Positions 31,689-40,784 of a stretch of 41,461 nucleotides of DNA are shown here, piece by piece (position 1 is the first letter of the stretch; each line of letters opens with the position of its first letter). The DNA comes from UBA2365 sp964594045 (lineage in GTDB: Bacteria > Bacteroidota > Bacteroidia > Chitinophagales > Saprospiraceae). The DNA lies in NCBI GenBank assembly GCA_964594045.1, contig CAZQKR010000039.1, positions 1-41,461 on the forward strand, in the 5' to 3' direction. The position numbers and the translations under genes are program-made. The notes under the pieces were generated by a model. The model was not told where the DNA came from. It searched no databases and saw only the letters and a program-made list of their open reading frames with translations.

Positions 31689-32009
31689 GTCTTATAATTT
31701 TTGCCTGCAAAGGTAAGGTTAATAGTTTTATTTACCTAAAATTTCGTGGATTGTGGGAAAATGTAAAGTAAAATTTGGAGTGAACCAAAACAGTATTTCT
31801 AAACAAATTTTATTTTCATAAATCAACCGGGTTGGACCGGATAAAGAATGTTTTAAAATGCCTGGAGAAATTTCAGAAAAGTTCAAAAAGTTCAGAAACT
31901 TGATTCAAACAGGAAACAATTGATCTCAAATATGATTTTTGAACATCCCCGAACCACCCGGGAAATTTTCATGCATAGACGAATCAACTCTGGTTAATGA
32001 TCATTTTGG
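31689..32009. other. Intergenic region upstream of pntAA
   Basis: Holds the pnt promoter element and otherwise AT-rich DNA. A short direct repetition (GAAAAGTTCAAAAAGTTCAGAAA near 31876) and CCCGAACCACCCGGG (about 31948) are the only local structure. No ORF. Confidence 0.5.
31708..31715 (-). promoter_or_regulatory. -7 element of the pnt operon promoter
   Basis: On the minus strand TACCTTTG, a full match to TAnnTTTG, 20 bases before the pntAA ATG at 31686-31688. No exact -33 TTG. Confidence 0.45.
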
Positions 32010-32969
32010 TCATATGCTTTGGTGGCTGTAGGCATCATTCCGGTATTTCTTGATCACCCTCAACGCCCGCAGGGTATTCCACCTCGAAGGCTTTCCGGCC
32101 TGCTCCATCATAAAATGTGTTTTCCCCGGATAGGGTGCAGCCAATTTCCAGGTTCCGTCCCGGTTTCGTTTTTCCATGATCACCTTCAATGCATCTTCCA
32201 TTCTTTCATCATACGGAAAATCACCGGCCTGGAAATAGTCCAATGCGCGAAGGATGTCATAATACCATCTGCACGGATATACCATACGTAAAAATTTAGG
32301 GTGAATGACTTTTCCTGTTTTGTCGGATCTGAATAAACGGTGCATCAGGATAAATTCTCTGGAGGCGGAGGCTGCTAGCTGCATTTCATTCAAGCGGTAT
32401 ATATAATGGTGTTTTTCATATTCGAGGATACCTTCAAGGACAGATAGTGTGGTATGCAGTGAACTGTGTGTCGCTCCGATTCGGTTGGAATGGCAGTTGA
32501 AGCCCCCGTCACGCATTTGTTGGCTGAGTAAAAAATCCACAACTGATTCAAGATCCTTCTGCGCCACCCTGAAATATCCGGCATAATTGAGTACCATACC
32601 ATTGATGCAAACATCGCTTCTTTTGACCGAACCGGCAGGGTTGATACCCCCGTCCTGCTCTTTTTCATGGCGAAAGATCAGTTCCAATGTCTCTCTGATC
32701 GGTTCATTGTCCGGATGGATGGCCATGTTTTTCAGTTCCAGCAGGGTATAATGCGTGGAAGTCCATTTGGGTTGATAAAAACCAAGTCCCCAATGACCGT
32801 TCTTTTGCCTAAAATCCATCAATTGCTTTGCCCATCCTTCTTCATGGATCCTACTCTGTAAATCAGTGTCGTTGTGATCCATAACATCTCTCTGTGTCTG
32901 ATAACGGATTGAGATGTCCCCTTTGAGAAGCCAGTCAATCAGTGGAGGAGAAATTTGGAAATTTGTCAA
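32010..32969 (-). CDS. Alpha/alpha-toroid protein (terpenoid-cyclase/prenyltransferase-like fold)
   Basis: Up to 319 residues. Repeating motifs NGHWGLG, QDGGINPAG, RDGGFNCH and RDGTWKL, spaced by paired helices, are the QW-like signature of squalene cyclase/prenyltransferase toroids. There is no DxDD or DCTAE catalytic motif, so a cyclase activity is not supported. Cytosolic. Function unknown. There is no ATG near the start: the frame opens with TTG (32967-32969) after an in-frame TAA at 32982-32984. The conserved-looking PLIDWLLKGDISIRYQ begins only eight residues later, so the original start codon may have been lost or replaced by the neighbouring low-complexity DNA. Confidence 0.75.
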   Translation of the reverse strand: MTNFQISPPLIDWLLKGDISIRYQTQRDVMDHNDTDLQSRIHEEGWAKQLMDFRQKNGHWGLGFYQPKWTSTHYTLLELKNMAIHPDNEPIRETLELIFRHEKEQDGGINPAGSVKRSDVCINGMVLNYAGYFRVAQKDLESVVDFLLSQQMRDGGFNCHSNRIGATHSSLHTTLSVLEGILEYEKHHYIYRLNEMQLAASASREFILMHRLFRSDKTGKVIHPKFLRMVYPCRWYYDILRALDYFQAGDFPYDERMEDALKVIMEKRNRDGTWKLAAPYPGKTHFMMEQAGKPSRWNTLRALRVIKKYRNDAYSHQSI

Positions 32970-32999
32970 TTTGGAAATCAGTTAATTTTAAAATGGAAG

Positions 33000-33175
33000 G
33001 ATTTGTTTATTTGTTTGAGTTGTTTCAATTGTCGAAGATCATGATGGAACATAGTGACATGTATCGTCACTACATTTATCGTCATGATTCGAATTGTTTG
33101 AGTTGTTCGAATTGTTTCAATTGTTTGAATAGTCTCTCTCAAACAACTCAAACATTTCAAACATCTCAAACCCGG
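33000..33175. repeat. Minisatellite-like inverted low-complexity repeats
   Basis: The motif GTTTGAGTTGTT occurs around 33012 and 33096. Its complement AACAACTCAAAC occurs around 33140, with a further AAACATCTCAAAC copy. Together they form a loose inverted arrangement. Confidence 0.65.
33038..33088. repeat. Nested hairpin
   Basis: Outer arms ATCATGA (33038-33044) and TCATGAT (33082-33088), with inner arms GTGAC (33054-33058) and GTCAC (33066-33070). No T-run, so it is not a terminator. Confidence 0.55.
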
Positions 33176-33176
33176 G

Positions 33177-33197
33177 ATTGCGGATCAGGTCCGCAAT
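33177..33197. repeat. REP-like palindrome
   Basis: ATTGCGGA (33177-33184) and TCCGCAAT (33190-33197) around TCAGG, preceded by CCCGG. It matches the general form of bacterial repetitive extragenic palindromes. Confidence 0.6.
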
Positions 33198-33271
33198 GAC
33201 CCTCTGAACAAAAATACAATTTGAAACTTTAAGCAATAACAAGAACACTCAAACAAAACAACCCCGGAATT

Positions 33272-34927
33272 TTATCTTGCGAAATTGACCGCTCTTTTTT
33301 CCCTGATCACCGTTACCTTGACCTGTCCGGGGTATTGCATTTCATTCTGAATTCGCTGTGAGATCTGGAATGACAGGTCATCAACAGATTCATCTGTAAC
33401 TTTTTCGCTTTCCACGATTACCCTCAGTTCCCTGCCTGCCTGCATGGCATAGGCTTTCTGGACACCTTCATAGGAAAGCGCAAGATCTTCGAGTTCGCCA
33501 ATCCGCTTGAGATAGCTTTCCAATATTTCCCTTCTTGCGCCAGGTCTTGCACCAGAAATGGCATCACAGGCCTGGATGATAGGAGACAGGATATTGCTCA
33601 TTTCGACCTCGTCGTGGTGCGCACCGACTGCGTTGCAAACGATAGGGTTTTCGTTGTATTTTTCACAGATCTTCATGCCATACAAAGCGTGTGACAATTC
33701 TGTTTCTTCCTCAGCTACTTTTCCGATATCGTGCAAAAGTCCGGCTCTTTTCGCCATTTTGACCTGTTTCGGATTGAGACCAAGCTCAGCCGCCATCGTC
33801 GCACATAATTTAGCCGTTTCGATGGAATGTTTCAGCAGATTCTGTCCATAGGATGATCTGAAGCGCATACGTCCAACCATTTTCACGAGATATGGATCAA
33901 GTCCGTGAACATCCAGATCGATGATGGTTCTTTCACCGATCTCAACGATCTTGTCATCCAGTTCTTTCTTCACTTTTGCAACCACCTCTTCTATTCTGGC
34001 CGGGTGGATCCTTCCGTCAGCAACCAGTCTTTTCAAAGACAAACGGCAGATTTCTCTTCTAATCGGGTCAAAACTGGAGATCACAATGGCTTCAGGAGTA
34101 TCATCAACGACGATCTCAGCGCCGGTTGCAGCTTCCAAAGCCCTGATATTTCTTCCTTCGCGACCGATGATCTGACCTTTGATATCGTCAGATTCCAGGT
34201 TGAATACAGAAACCGTGTTTTCAATGGTATATTCGCCCACCATTCGCTGGATGGTCTGGATAACGATCCTTTTCGCTTCCTTGTTTGCATTGAGCTTGGC
34301 CATGTTGATGGTAGATTTCTCGATGGCCAGTGCATCTGCCTGTGCTTTATCGCGGACTGCATTGAGCAGTTGTTCCTTTGCTTCAGATTCGGATAATTTT
34401 GAAATATTTTCCAGTTCACGGATAAATCTTTCATTTGCACTATCCAGTTCTTCTTTTTTCTTTCTGATAATTTCAACCTGTTTGTTCAGGTTTTCCTTGA
34501 TCGTTTTGATCTCAGCTTCTTTTTGATCCAAAGCCTCTTTTCTGGAATCAAACTGTGTGACCTGCAATTGCAACTCTTTCTCTTTTGCAACCACTTCCAT
34601 CTCTCTTTCCTTCAGCTCAACTTTCTGATCTGCTTTGTAGTTCTCATAACTGATCCTCAATGCATTGTACTTGTCTTTGGCTTCCTGTATCTTTTGATTT
34701 TTAATTTGTTCATGCTTCACCCTTGCCTTTTCCTCCATCGCATCGATCTTAAAAACCGCCTCATCAGTGATCCTTTGGGCATGCAGTTTTGCATCTGAGA
34801 GTGTCAAATCAGCTTTTTTATTAGCTTCATCGATCTTTGATTTAATCATAGTACGGTAGATGTAGAATCCGATCGCAAAACCAACCGCAACTCCAACCAG
34901 GATACCGATTAATAATCCAATTTCCAT
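33272..34927 (-). CDS. rny: Ribonuclease Y
   Basis: 551 residues from the ATG at 34925-34927; the TTG three codons earlier is unlikely. An N-terminal transmembrane anchor (IGLLIGILVGVAVGFAIGF) is followed by a long coiled coil (about 25-210). A KH domain has IIGREGRNIRALEAATG and an HD domain has LLHDIGKVAEEE with the metal-binding His-Asp. An endoribonuclease that starts mRNA decay at the membrane. It is the last gene of the cluster pheT / coiled-coil / zapA / rny, 75 bases after zapA. Confidence 0.95.
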   Translation of the reverse strand: MEIGLLIGILVGVAVGFAIGFYIYRTMIKSKIDEANKKADLTLSDAKLHAQRITDEAVFKIDAMEEKARVKHEQIKNQKIQEAKDKYNALRISYENYKADQKVELKEREMEVVAKEKELQLQVTQFDSRKEALDQKEAEIKTIKENLNKQVEIIRKKKEELDSANERFIRELENISKLSESEAKEQLLNAVRDKAQADALAIEKSTINMAKLNANKEAKRIVIQTIQRMVGEYTIENTVSVFNLESDDIKGQIIGREGRNIRALEAATGAEIVVDDTPEAIVISSFDPIRREICRLSLKRLVADGRIHPARIEEVVAKVKKELDDKIVEIGERTIIDLDVHGLDPYLVKMVGRMRFRSSYGQNLLKHSIETAKLCATMAAELGLNPKQVKMAKRAGLLHDIGKVAEEETELSHALYGMKICEKYNENPIVCNAVGAHHDEVEMSNILSPIIQACDAISGARPGARREILESYLKRIGELEDLALSYEGVQKAYAMQAGRELRVIVESEKVTDESVDDLSFQISQRIQNEMQYPGQVKVTVIREKRAVNFAR

Positions 34928-35010
34928 AATTTTCAAATTTATATGTTAATGAAGACAACCCGACACATCTGTCCGGTTGCAATAATATATAAGACAAAAA
35001 TGCAGGAAAA

Positions 35011-35307
35011 TTATCGTGCAGTATCCAGTATCCCTTCCAGGTTTTCCAGTCTATGAAGTATAGTATCCTGATCAAATTGGCTGTTCACTTCCATAATCTC
35101 GGAGATTGCAGCCAGAAATCCAAGGGTCAGTACATCTGTTTTTCCCAAATTGGAATACTTCACCATGAATTCATAAATTTTTGCGTTGACCAGTTGTTCT
35201 ATTTTCTTCAAATCCTCAATCTCAGACAACTTTGCTTTAACAGGGTAGGCTTTCCCCGCCACCATAAAATTATATTTCAACAACTCTTTATTTTCCACCA
35301 CTGTCAA
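35011..35307 (-). CDS. zapA: Cell division protein ZapA
   Basis: About 98 residues. The ZapA fold is recognisable in YNFMVAGKAYPVKA, LSEIEDLKKIEQLVNAKI and a C-terminal coiled coil around ISEIMEVNSQFDQDTILHRLENLEG. ZapA tetramers bundle FtsZ filaments at the division site. The start is not ATG. The frame opens with TTG (35305-35307), with GTG codons at positions 3-4 as alternatives; the first ATG (codon 15) would cut into the first strand. The TTG overlaps the TGA stop of the upstream coiled-coil gene, the normal geometry of translational coupling. Confidence 0.85.
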   Translation of the reverse strand: MTVVENKELLKYNFMVAGKAYPVKAKLSEIEDLKKIEQLVNAKIYEFMVKYSNLGKTDVLTLGFLAAISEIMEVNSQFDQDTILHRLENLEGILDTAR

Positions 35308-35582
35308 ATATTATGAGTCAGTTTAATGCATTCCTCCACTTCTTCCCTCAGCCTGCTGATCTCATGCCTGATCGCTATTCTGTTATCTTCGCTTTGTTTG
35401 GTTTCAGTAAACTCTGACAATTTTAATTCCTCTATTCTGTCTTTATGTTGTTTTAATTCTTTTTTTAAATCCATGTTTTCCTGAAGTAAAAGGTCATTTT
35501 CATGCTTAAGTTTTTCAAGTTTCAAAAGCAATTCTTTGGCTTTTTCTTCAATCGCATCTATTTTTTTCAATAGTGCATACAT
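35304..35582 (-). CDS. Small coiled-coil protein, ZapB-like partner of ZapA
   Basis: 92 residues, almost entirely heptad-patterned (ALLKKIDAIEEKAKELLLKL, then ENDLLLQENMDLKKELKQHK and ISRLREEVEECIKL). It has no signal or membrane segment. Its 3' end overlaps zapA. In size, coiled-coil form and position it looks like the functional counterpart of ZapB, which stacks on ZapA at the divisome. This is inferred from context; sequence similarity to ZapB cannot be claimed. It starts 33 bases after pheT. Confidence 0.7.
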   Translation of the reverse strand: MYALLKKIDAIEEKAKELLLKLEKLKHENDLLLQENMDLKKELKQHKDRIEELKLSEFTETKQSEDNRIAIRHEISRLREEVEECIKLTHNI

Positions 35583-35615
35583 GCTTCAAAATTAATAGAA
35601 AATTTCTAATATTTC

Positions 35616-38057
35616 TTATTTTCTTACTTTTAGCTCAAATTTTTCCTCCAAATGATCCATATACTTTTTCATTTGGGTGTCGATCTCCTCATCTTTCAAT
35701 GTTTTGTTGACATCCTCAAATCTGAATGTCAGCGCATATGACCATTTATCTTTGCCGAATTGAGCTTCATTTTCGTACACATCAAACAAGTCGACTGACT
35801 TTAATGTTTTGTCCATTAATGAAAAAGCTTCCTCTACCAGCTCTTCATATCTGATCTTTTTATCTAAAATCAGTGCAATATCCCTGGTTGTACCCGGAAA
35901 TCTGCTGATCTCACTGACCACAAACTGTCTTCCTGCCAGTTCAGTCAATTTTTCGAAATCAAACTGGGCATAAAAAACTTCCTGCTTAATACCAAAATAT
36001 GATTTCGCACGATCATCGACTTTTCCGATCAAACCGATCTCCTGATCTCTGGCAATTATTTTTTGACAAACTTCAAACCTTTGATCTTCAATCTCTTCAA
36101 ATCCAAAATCAATAATGTTCAGTCGGGCAAGTAAATTAGAACAATGGGATTTAAGCAGATACAGATCCACAGGCTCCGGTTGTTTTATTTTCCAGTTGGC
36201 CTGTCTTGCATTACCCGTCCCAAAAACACATAGATATTCCTTTTCTCCAACTGTTCCCCGGACCATTTGATATGCTTTGCCAAATTCAAACATCAGCAGG
36301 TCCTTTTGCTGGCGATTTTGGTTATAAGCAATATTCTCAAGTGCAGAAAACATCATTTCCGGTCTCAGAATATCCAGTTGCACGTTGGATGTATTATTGA
36401 TATAGACGAGAGATTCCTGAGTACAGACGTTTGTTTCGAGGTATTTTCTGGATGAACTGAGGGAAAGGCTCATCGCTTCAAAAAACGATTGTCCTGTAAG
36501 GTATTCACTGAGTCGGTTGCGAACCTTGTAATTTTCCATTCTGTCACCGGAAGATACGGAAATGGTCACTTTTTCCGGTAATGGCACATTGTTAAGGCCA
36601 TATATTCTGAGTACTTCTTCAATTACATCGGCCTCTCTTGTAACGTCGGCTTTATCTGTCGGTATCTGCAAAAGTGCACCCTCCTGATTTTCCTCAATAA
36701 TGTCCATGTTCAATGCCAGGAAAATACTTTTCAGTTTCTCAACAGAAATTTCCAGCCCAATCAAGCGGTTGATATTGGCAAATTTTACCTCCACAACTGC
36801 AGGTTTGATCTCTACCGGGTATATGTCAATAATATCAGAGGTAACTTCTCCTCCTGCGATCTGACTGATCAACAGGGCAGCTCGTTTTAATGCTTCGACA
36901 GTTACGGAAGGGTCAGAGCCTTTTTCAAAAACCATGGCTGCATCTGTTCTCAGGATATGATGCATGCTTGTTTTCCTGATTGTCCTGGCAGAAAAATGAG
37001 CTGATTCGAGGAAAATATTTTTTGTTGTTTCAGTCACTCCTGAAGTCAATCCTCCAAAAACTCCGGCAATGCACAAGCCTTCAGAATTTTTACCACAGAT
37101 CATAAGGTCATGTTCTGTAAGTTTCCTTTCCACTTCATCCAGCGTGACAAACGGAGTCCCGGCAGACAATTTTTTTACCAGGATCTCCTGGCCTGGAATT
37201 TTATCTGCATCAAAAGCATGTAAAGGCTGCCCGTATTCATGCAAAATATAATTAGTAATGTCTACTATATTATTGATTGGCCTGACGCCGATGGCCCTGA
37301 GCCTGTTTTGCAGCCATGCCGGAGAATCGCCTATGGTGACACCTGAAATGGTCAAACCGGAATACCTCGGACATGCTTCGAGGTCTTCAACTTTTACTGA
37401 GATGGCCAGTCCGTCCCTGTCTTTTTTGAACCGGCTCAAATCCATTTTACGGACTTTACCCTGATAATCTTCATTGACGATCAGATAAGCAGCCAGATCA
37501 CGGGCAACACCCAGATGAGCCGTAGCATCCGACCGGTTAGGTGTCAGTTCTATTTCAAAAACAACATCTTCCTCAACATTGAAATATTCGCTGGCCGGTG
37601 TGCCGGGAGTAAGCTCCTGTGGTAAAACCATGATCCCGGCATGGCTTTCACCCAAACCGAGTTCATCTTCGGCACAGATCATTCCTTCCGAAACCTCGCC
37701 CCTGATCTTACCTTTTTTGATTTCCCATGATTCTCCGGAAGCATTGTATAACATAGTTCCTTCAGTGGCAACCGGGACTTTCTGGCCGGGAGCAACATTC
37801 GGTGCACCGCAAACGATCCTGAGTGGTTCACTACCTCCGACATCAACTGTTGTAACGGAAAGACGGTCCGCATTCGGATGTTTGTCAACGGTCAGCACAT
37901 GGCCTATGACCACTCCCTTAAGACCTCCTTTCACAGTCTCTGTTTTTTCCACACTCGCCACCTCCAATCCCAGGCTGGTAAAAATATCTGATAGCTTTTC
38001 AACTGAAAATGCTTTTAAATCCAGATATTCAGAGAGCCAGTTCAACGAAATTTTCAT
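35616..38057 (-). CDS. pheT: Phenylalanine-tRNA ligase beta subunit
   Basis: 813 residues with the full PheT order. An N-terminal part and EMAP/tRNA-binding domain (about 40-150: VVIGHVLTVDKHPNADRL, RIVCGAPNVAPGQKVPVA) is followed by B3/B4 (about 210-390: RPINNIVDITNYILHEYGQPLHAFD), B5 (about 400-480), the catalytic-like core with FEFGKAYQ, and the C-terminal anticodon-binding FDX-ACB domain (SRFPGTTRDIALILDK). It charges tRNA-Phe together with PheS, whose gene is not in the window. First gene of the cluster with zapA and rny. Confidence 0.96.
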   Translation of the reverse strand: MKISLNWLSEYLDLKAFSVEKLSDIFTSLGLEVASVEKTETVKGGLKGVVIGHVLTVDKHPNADRLSVTTVDVGGSEPLRIVCGAPNVAPGQKVPVATEGTMLYNASGESWEIKKGKIRGEVSEGMICAEDELGLGESHAGIMVLPQELTPGTPASEYFNVEEDVVFEIELTPNRSDATAHLGVARDLAAYLIVNEDYQGKVRKMDLSRFKKDRDGLAISVKVEDLEACPRYSGLTISGVTIGDSPAWLQNRLRAIGVRPINNIVDITNYILHEYGQPLHAFDADKIPGQEILVKKLSAGTPFVTLDEVERKLTEHDLMICGKNSEGLCIAGVFGGLTSGVTETTKNIFLESAHFSARTIRKTSMHHILRTDAAMVFEKGSDPSVTVEALKRAALLISQIAGGEVTSDIIDIYPVEIKPAVVEVKFANINRLIGLEISVEKLKSIFLALNMDIIEENQEGALLQIPTDKADVTREADVIEEVLRIYGLNNVPLPEKVTISVSSGDRMENYKVRNRLSEYLTGQSFFEAMSLSLSSSRKYLETNVCTQESLVYINNTSNVQLDILRPEMMFSALENIAYNQNRQQKDLLMFEFGKAYQMVRGTVGEKEYLCVFGTGNARQANWKIKQPEPVDLYLLKSHCSNLLARLNIIDFGFEEIEDQRFEVCQKIIARDQEIGLIGKVDDRAKSYFGIKQEVFYAQFDFEKLTELAGRQFVVSEISRFPGTTRDIALILDKKIRYEELVEEAFSLMDKTLKSVDLFDVYENEAQFGKDKWSYALTFRFEDVNKTLKDEEIDTQMKKYMDHLEEKFELKVRK

Positions 38058-38177
38058 AAATCACTAATTATGCTTTTGGCCTGTCAAACCAAATTATCAA
38101 TGGTATCGCATTTTTTATTTACCATGAAATTCAGATACGTTTTTCAGGTCTTATTTATTAAATTTAAAAATAATCTG

Positions 38178-38185
38178 CAAAGATA
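38178..38185 (-). promoter_or_regulatory. -7 element upstream of pheT
   Basis: On the minus strand TATCTTTG, a full match to TAnnTTTG, giving a leader of about 115 bases before the pheT ATG. No -33 TTG at the ideal distance. Confidence 0.4.
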
Positions 38186-38486
38186 GGCAGATAATAATAA
38201 AATGAGTCAGAACCACTTAAATTTGTGCAGATAACAAAATGAGGGCATCCACAATAATACTATCAGCAAACTCACTCAAGGCAAAATTTATCAAAACAGA
38301 TGCGAGCAAAGTGAACAAAGAAATTGATTCAAAGATCAATAAGTAAACTTAACCATAAAACTCACAAATAAGTTACAAAGATCTCAATTTAAGTATATTA
38401 TACATTAATATCAATAATATATGTATAAGACAATTAACATAATGTATGCGGTTATTACATACAAACTTCATTTCAGTTGTAATCTC

Positions 38487-38513
38487 AAAAATTTTCAGAT
38501 AACTGAAATTTTT
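38487..38513 (-). terminator. Hairpin terminator after the ligase-CBS gene
   Basis: AAAAA(T)TTTCAG pairs with CTGAAATTTTT around an ATAA loop. On the minus strand a T-rich run follows, about 95 bases after the stop at 38609. Confidence 0.45.
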
Positions 38514-38608
38514 TGTTTCCAAAGCCGGAACACCGGATCATCTTTTCAGAGGGCAAGGTATTTGCAATTCTTACTTAAAATTCAGTTTAATACACTAAAA
38601 TTAATTGC

Positions 38609-40540
38609 CTAAGGCTTTGAAGTCTCCTGCCTTTTGATCAGCCGGTAGGTGATGTGTAAAAACTCTTTCTCCGTGATCACGCCCCTGAGTTCACCATCCT
38701 TGACCACCGGCAAACAGGAAAGATTTTCCGCCTGCATGAGTTGTATAGCCTCAATGATATTTTTATCCGGTGAAATCGTTGGTGTATGCGTTCGCATCAA
38801 ATCATTGACTGTCAGTTGCCTGATCTCACCTGAATGGATATGTTTGGTTAAAAAACGAAGAATTGACCCCATGGTAACCAGTCCGGTAAATTTTCCATGT
38901 GCATCTTCAACCAGCAGAAAATTGAGTTTTCTCCATTCCATTATTTTGACAACAAACTCTATGATATCATCCTTTTGTACGGTAAAAAGATCCGTTTGCA
39001 TAAATTCGCTTACTTTCATCCTGGATGGTATATAGATATCCAGGTCGCTCAGTTCGGGCAAAGGCCACTTGTGGACGGGGATATTTTTTTTTTGATTTTG
39101 TAGCATGGAGGCTGCCACGACAGTCAGTGCTTCATCTGCATTCGTTTCTTCGAGCAACTTTGTATAAGCCCGCAATTGCCATCTCGCTCCGTTCATATGC
39201 GTGTCAGCCCGTGCTTCAATTACGCTTAAAAGGCGGTTGATATCTTCAGGATCAACCTGTTTGCTTTCAAGCCCTTTTCTCGCAATTGGCAGCAAAAATT
39301 CCTTTACCAGATCAACAGCATTGATCTTTTCATCATTGAACCAGGTGAACTTAGAGTCTATGCCATATTTGGCAGCTTTGTTGAAATTATCGCGTGCATC
39401 GGCAAAAGACATCAATTGCCTGACATCAATATATTCGGCAGCCATTCCTTCCATTGCACCCAGCCAAAAAGCTGCATTTGCGATCTCATCGATCAGGGTT
39501 GGACCGGCTGGCAGAACCCTGTTTTCTATTCTCAGATGAGGTTTACCCGAACTGCTGATACCATAACAAGGCCTGTTCCACCGGTACACGGTTGAATTAT
39601 GCACCTGTAGCGCTTTGAGTTTGGGGACTTTCCCTGATTTGACCATTTCGAGCGAGTTTTCTTCCACTTCAGCGCTCAATAAAACCCTGTACCTGGAAAT
39701 ATCTTCTTTAAAAATATTCAGAATAGATCCATCCAGCCAGTCATTTCCAAAACTGACTCTCGGGCTTCTTTTGCGCATATCATCATGTGATGACCGGGTA
39801 TCCAGTGCTTGTTGGAACAACGCTATCCTGGTTTCGTGCCAAAGCCTTTTTCCAAAAACAAGTGGTGAATTGGCAGTAATGGCAATCACTGGACCGGCAA
39901 GCACCTGAGCGATGTTGTACATTTTTACAAAATCCTGTTGTGTAACCTGCAGGTGCACCTGGAAACTGGTATTGCAGGCTTCAATAAGCGGTGAATCGTG
40001 TTGAACCAGCATTTCATCGATTCCCCTGATCTTCAGTTCAAAGGGTTTACCAAAAAGCTGACTGCTTAAGGCTTCCATCAGGGCATGGTATCTCACTTTC
40101 GGGGTGATGTTTTTCATTTTAAGGTCAAACTTTCTCATGGTTGGCAGGATACCTGTCAGGATATAGCTCGAATTTTTGAGATCCAGTTTTTCCTGAATAG
40201 CCATGAGATAACTGCTGACCTCCTTTTCCATTTCCGAAAAGCAATTTCCGGTAAATTTTTTAGGCAATACATTGGTTTCCAGATTGAATTGAGCCAGCTC
40301 CGTATCCAGCCAATCCGGTGAACCAAGCTGTTCAATGATCTCCATGGCAATTTTAGATGCCTTATAGTGATCGTTATCAACTAAAACGATTTCCTGCTCG
40401 GCACCAATGGACATCTGATCTTCCTCAAACCAGTTCTTTTCCAGCATGTATTTCAAGGCCTCCACATCATTCAGCAATGCCTTGATAAAATCATCCATAC
40501 TCTTCCCTTTTTGCATGAGTGACACGCTTTTATCCCCCAT
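38609..40540 (-). CDS. Glutamate-cysteine-ligase-family enzyme (GCS2) fused to two CBS domains
   Basis: 643 residues. The GCS2-type carboxylate-amine ligase domain spans about 40-430. Its ATP/glutamate-binding GAEQEIVLVD is near residues 47-56, followed by ELAQFNLETNVLP, ACNTSFQVHLQV, ITANSPLVFGKRLW and HLRIENRVLPAGPTLID. A linker leads to CBS domain 1 (about 506-565, VSEFMQTDLFTV to GLVTMGSILRFL) and CBS domain 2 (577-637, VNDLMRTHTPTI to LRGVITEKEFLHI). The reaction is likely ATP-dependent gamma-glutamyl amide formation; the amine substrate is unknown. The CBS pair probably binds adenosyl nucleotides and gates activity. There are no neighbours of glutathione synthesis. Confidence 0.85.
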   Translation of the reverse strand: MGDKSVSLMQKGKSMDDFIKALLNDVEALKYMLEKNWFEEDQMSIGAEQEIVLVDNDHYKASKIAMEIIEQLGSPDWLDTELAQFNLETNVLPKKFTGNCFSEMEKEVSSYLMAIQEKLDLKNSSYILTGILPTMRKFDLKMKNITPKVRYHALMEALSSQLFGKPFELKIRGIDEMLVQHDSPLIEACNTSFQVHLQVTQQDFVKMYNIAQVLAGPVIAITANSPLVFGKRLWHETRIALFQQALDTRSSHDDMRKRSPRVSFGNDWLDGSILNIFKEDISRYRVLLSAEVEENSLEMVKSGKVPKLKALQVHNSTVYRWNRPCYGISSSGKPHLRIENRVLPAGPTLIDEIANAAFWLGAMEGMAAEYIDVRQLMSFADARDNFNKAAKYGIDSKFTWFNDEKINAVDLVKEFLLPIARKGLESKQVDPEDINRLLSVIEARADTHMNGARWQLRAYTKLLEETNADEALTVVAASMLQNQKKNIPVHKWPLPELSDLDIYIPSRMKVSEFMQTDLFTVQKDDIIEFVVKIMEWRKLNFLLVEDAHGKFTGLVTMGSILRFLTKHIHSGEIRQLTVNDLMRTHTPTISPDKNIIEAIQLMQAENLSCLPVVKDGELRGVITEKEFLHITYRLIKRQETSKP

Positions 40541-40569
40541 AAAATTTCATTTGGTTTTTAACACAAAAA

Positions 40570-40598
40570 CAAAGTTATTACAGATTTCTTACTTGCAA
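40570..40598 (-). promoter_or_regulatory. Promoter of the ligase-CBS gene
   Basis: On the minus strand TTG (40596-40598), an 18-base spacer and TAACTTTG (40570-40577), a full match to TAnnTTTG, about 30 bases before the ATG at 40538-40540. Confidence 0.6.
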
Positions 40599-40784
40599 GC
40601 ATTCTTGTATACCAAATCATTTTTTCTTTTTGAAATAAACAATTATATGGCTATTTTTTTATGTATTTTTAGATAGTTTCTAAATATTATTCCTAATTCA
40701 TAATTTTATTTCATTATTTGCAGAGTTAATAAACTTTTTATAATATGCAGGCAATATATGTTTTATTAATCAAAAACTATTGTT

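Larger units (their letters stand above)
32970..33271. other. Low-complexity intergenic DNA with hairpins
   Basis: Contains degenerate tandem copies of TTGTTTGAGTTGTTTCAATTG and their inverted counterpart CAAACAACTCAAACA, the hairpin at 33038-33088 and the REP-like palindrome at 33177-33197. ORFs on both strands are artefacts of the repeats. Confidence 0.7.
38058..38608. other. Intergenic region between pheT and the ligase-CBS gene
   Basis: 551 bases, AT-rich. It contains the pheT promoter element (38178-38185) and a terminator for the gene on the right (38487-38513). A 63-codon plus-strand ORF at 38421-38612 runs over the terminator and is not credible. Confidence 0.55.

Noticed and set aside
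32942..33199. ORFs on both strands in the low-complexity region
   Set aside because: The peptides mirror the TTGTTTGAG-type repeats and have no other support.
38421..38612. 63-codon plus-strand ORF
   Set aside because: It covers a likely terminator and the end of the neighbouring gene, and lacks any domain or start signal.
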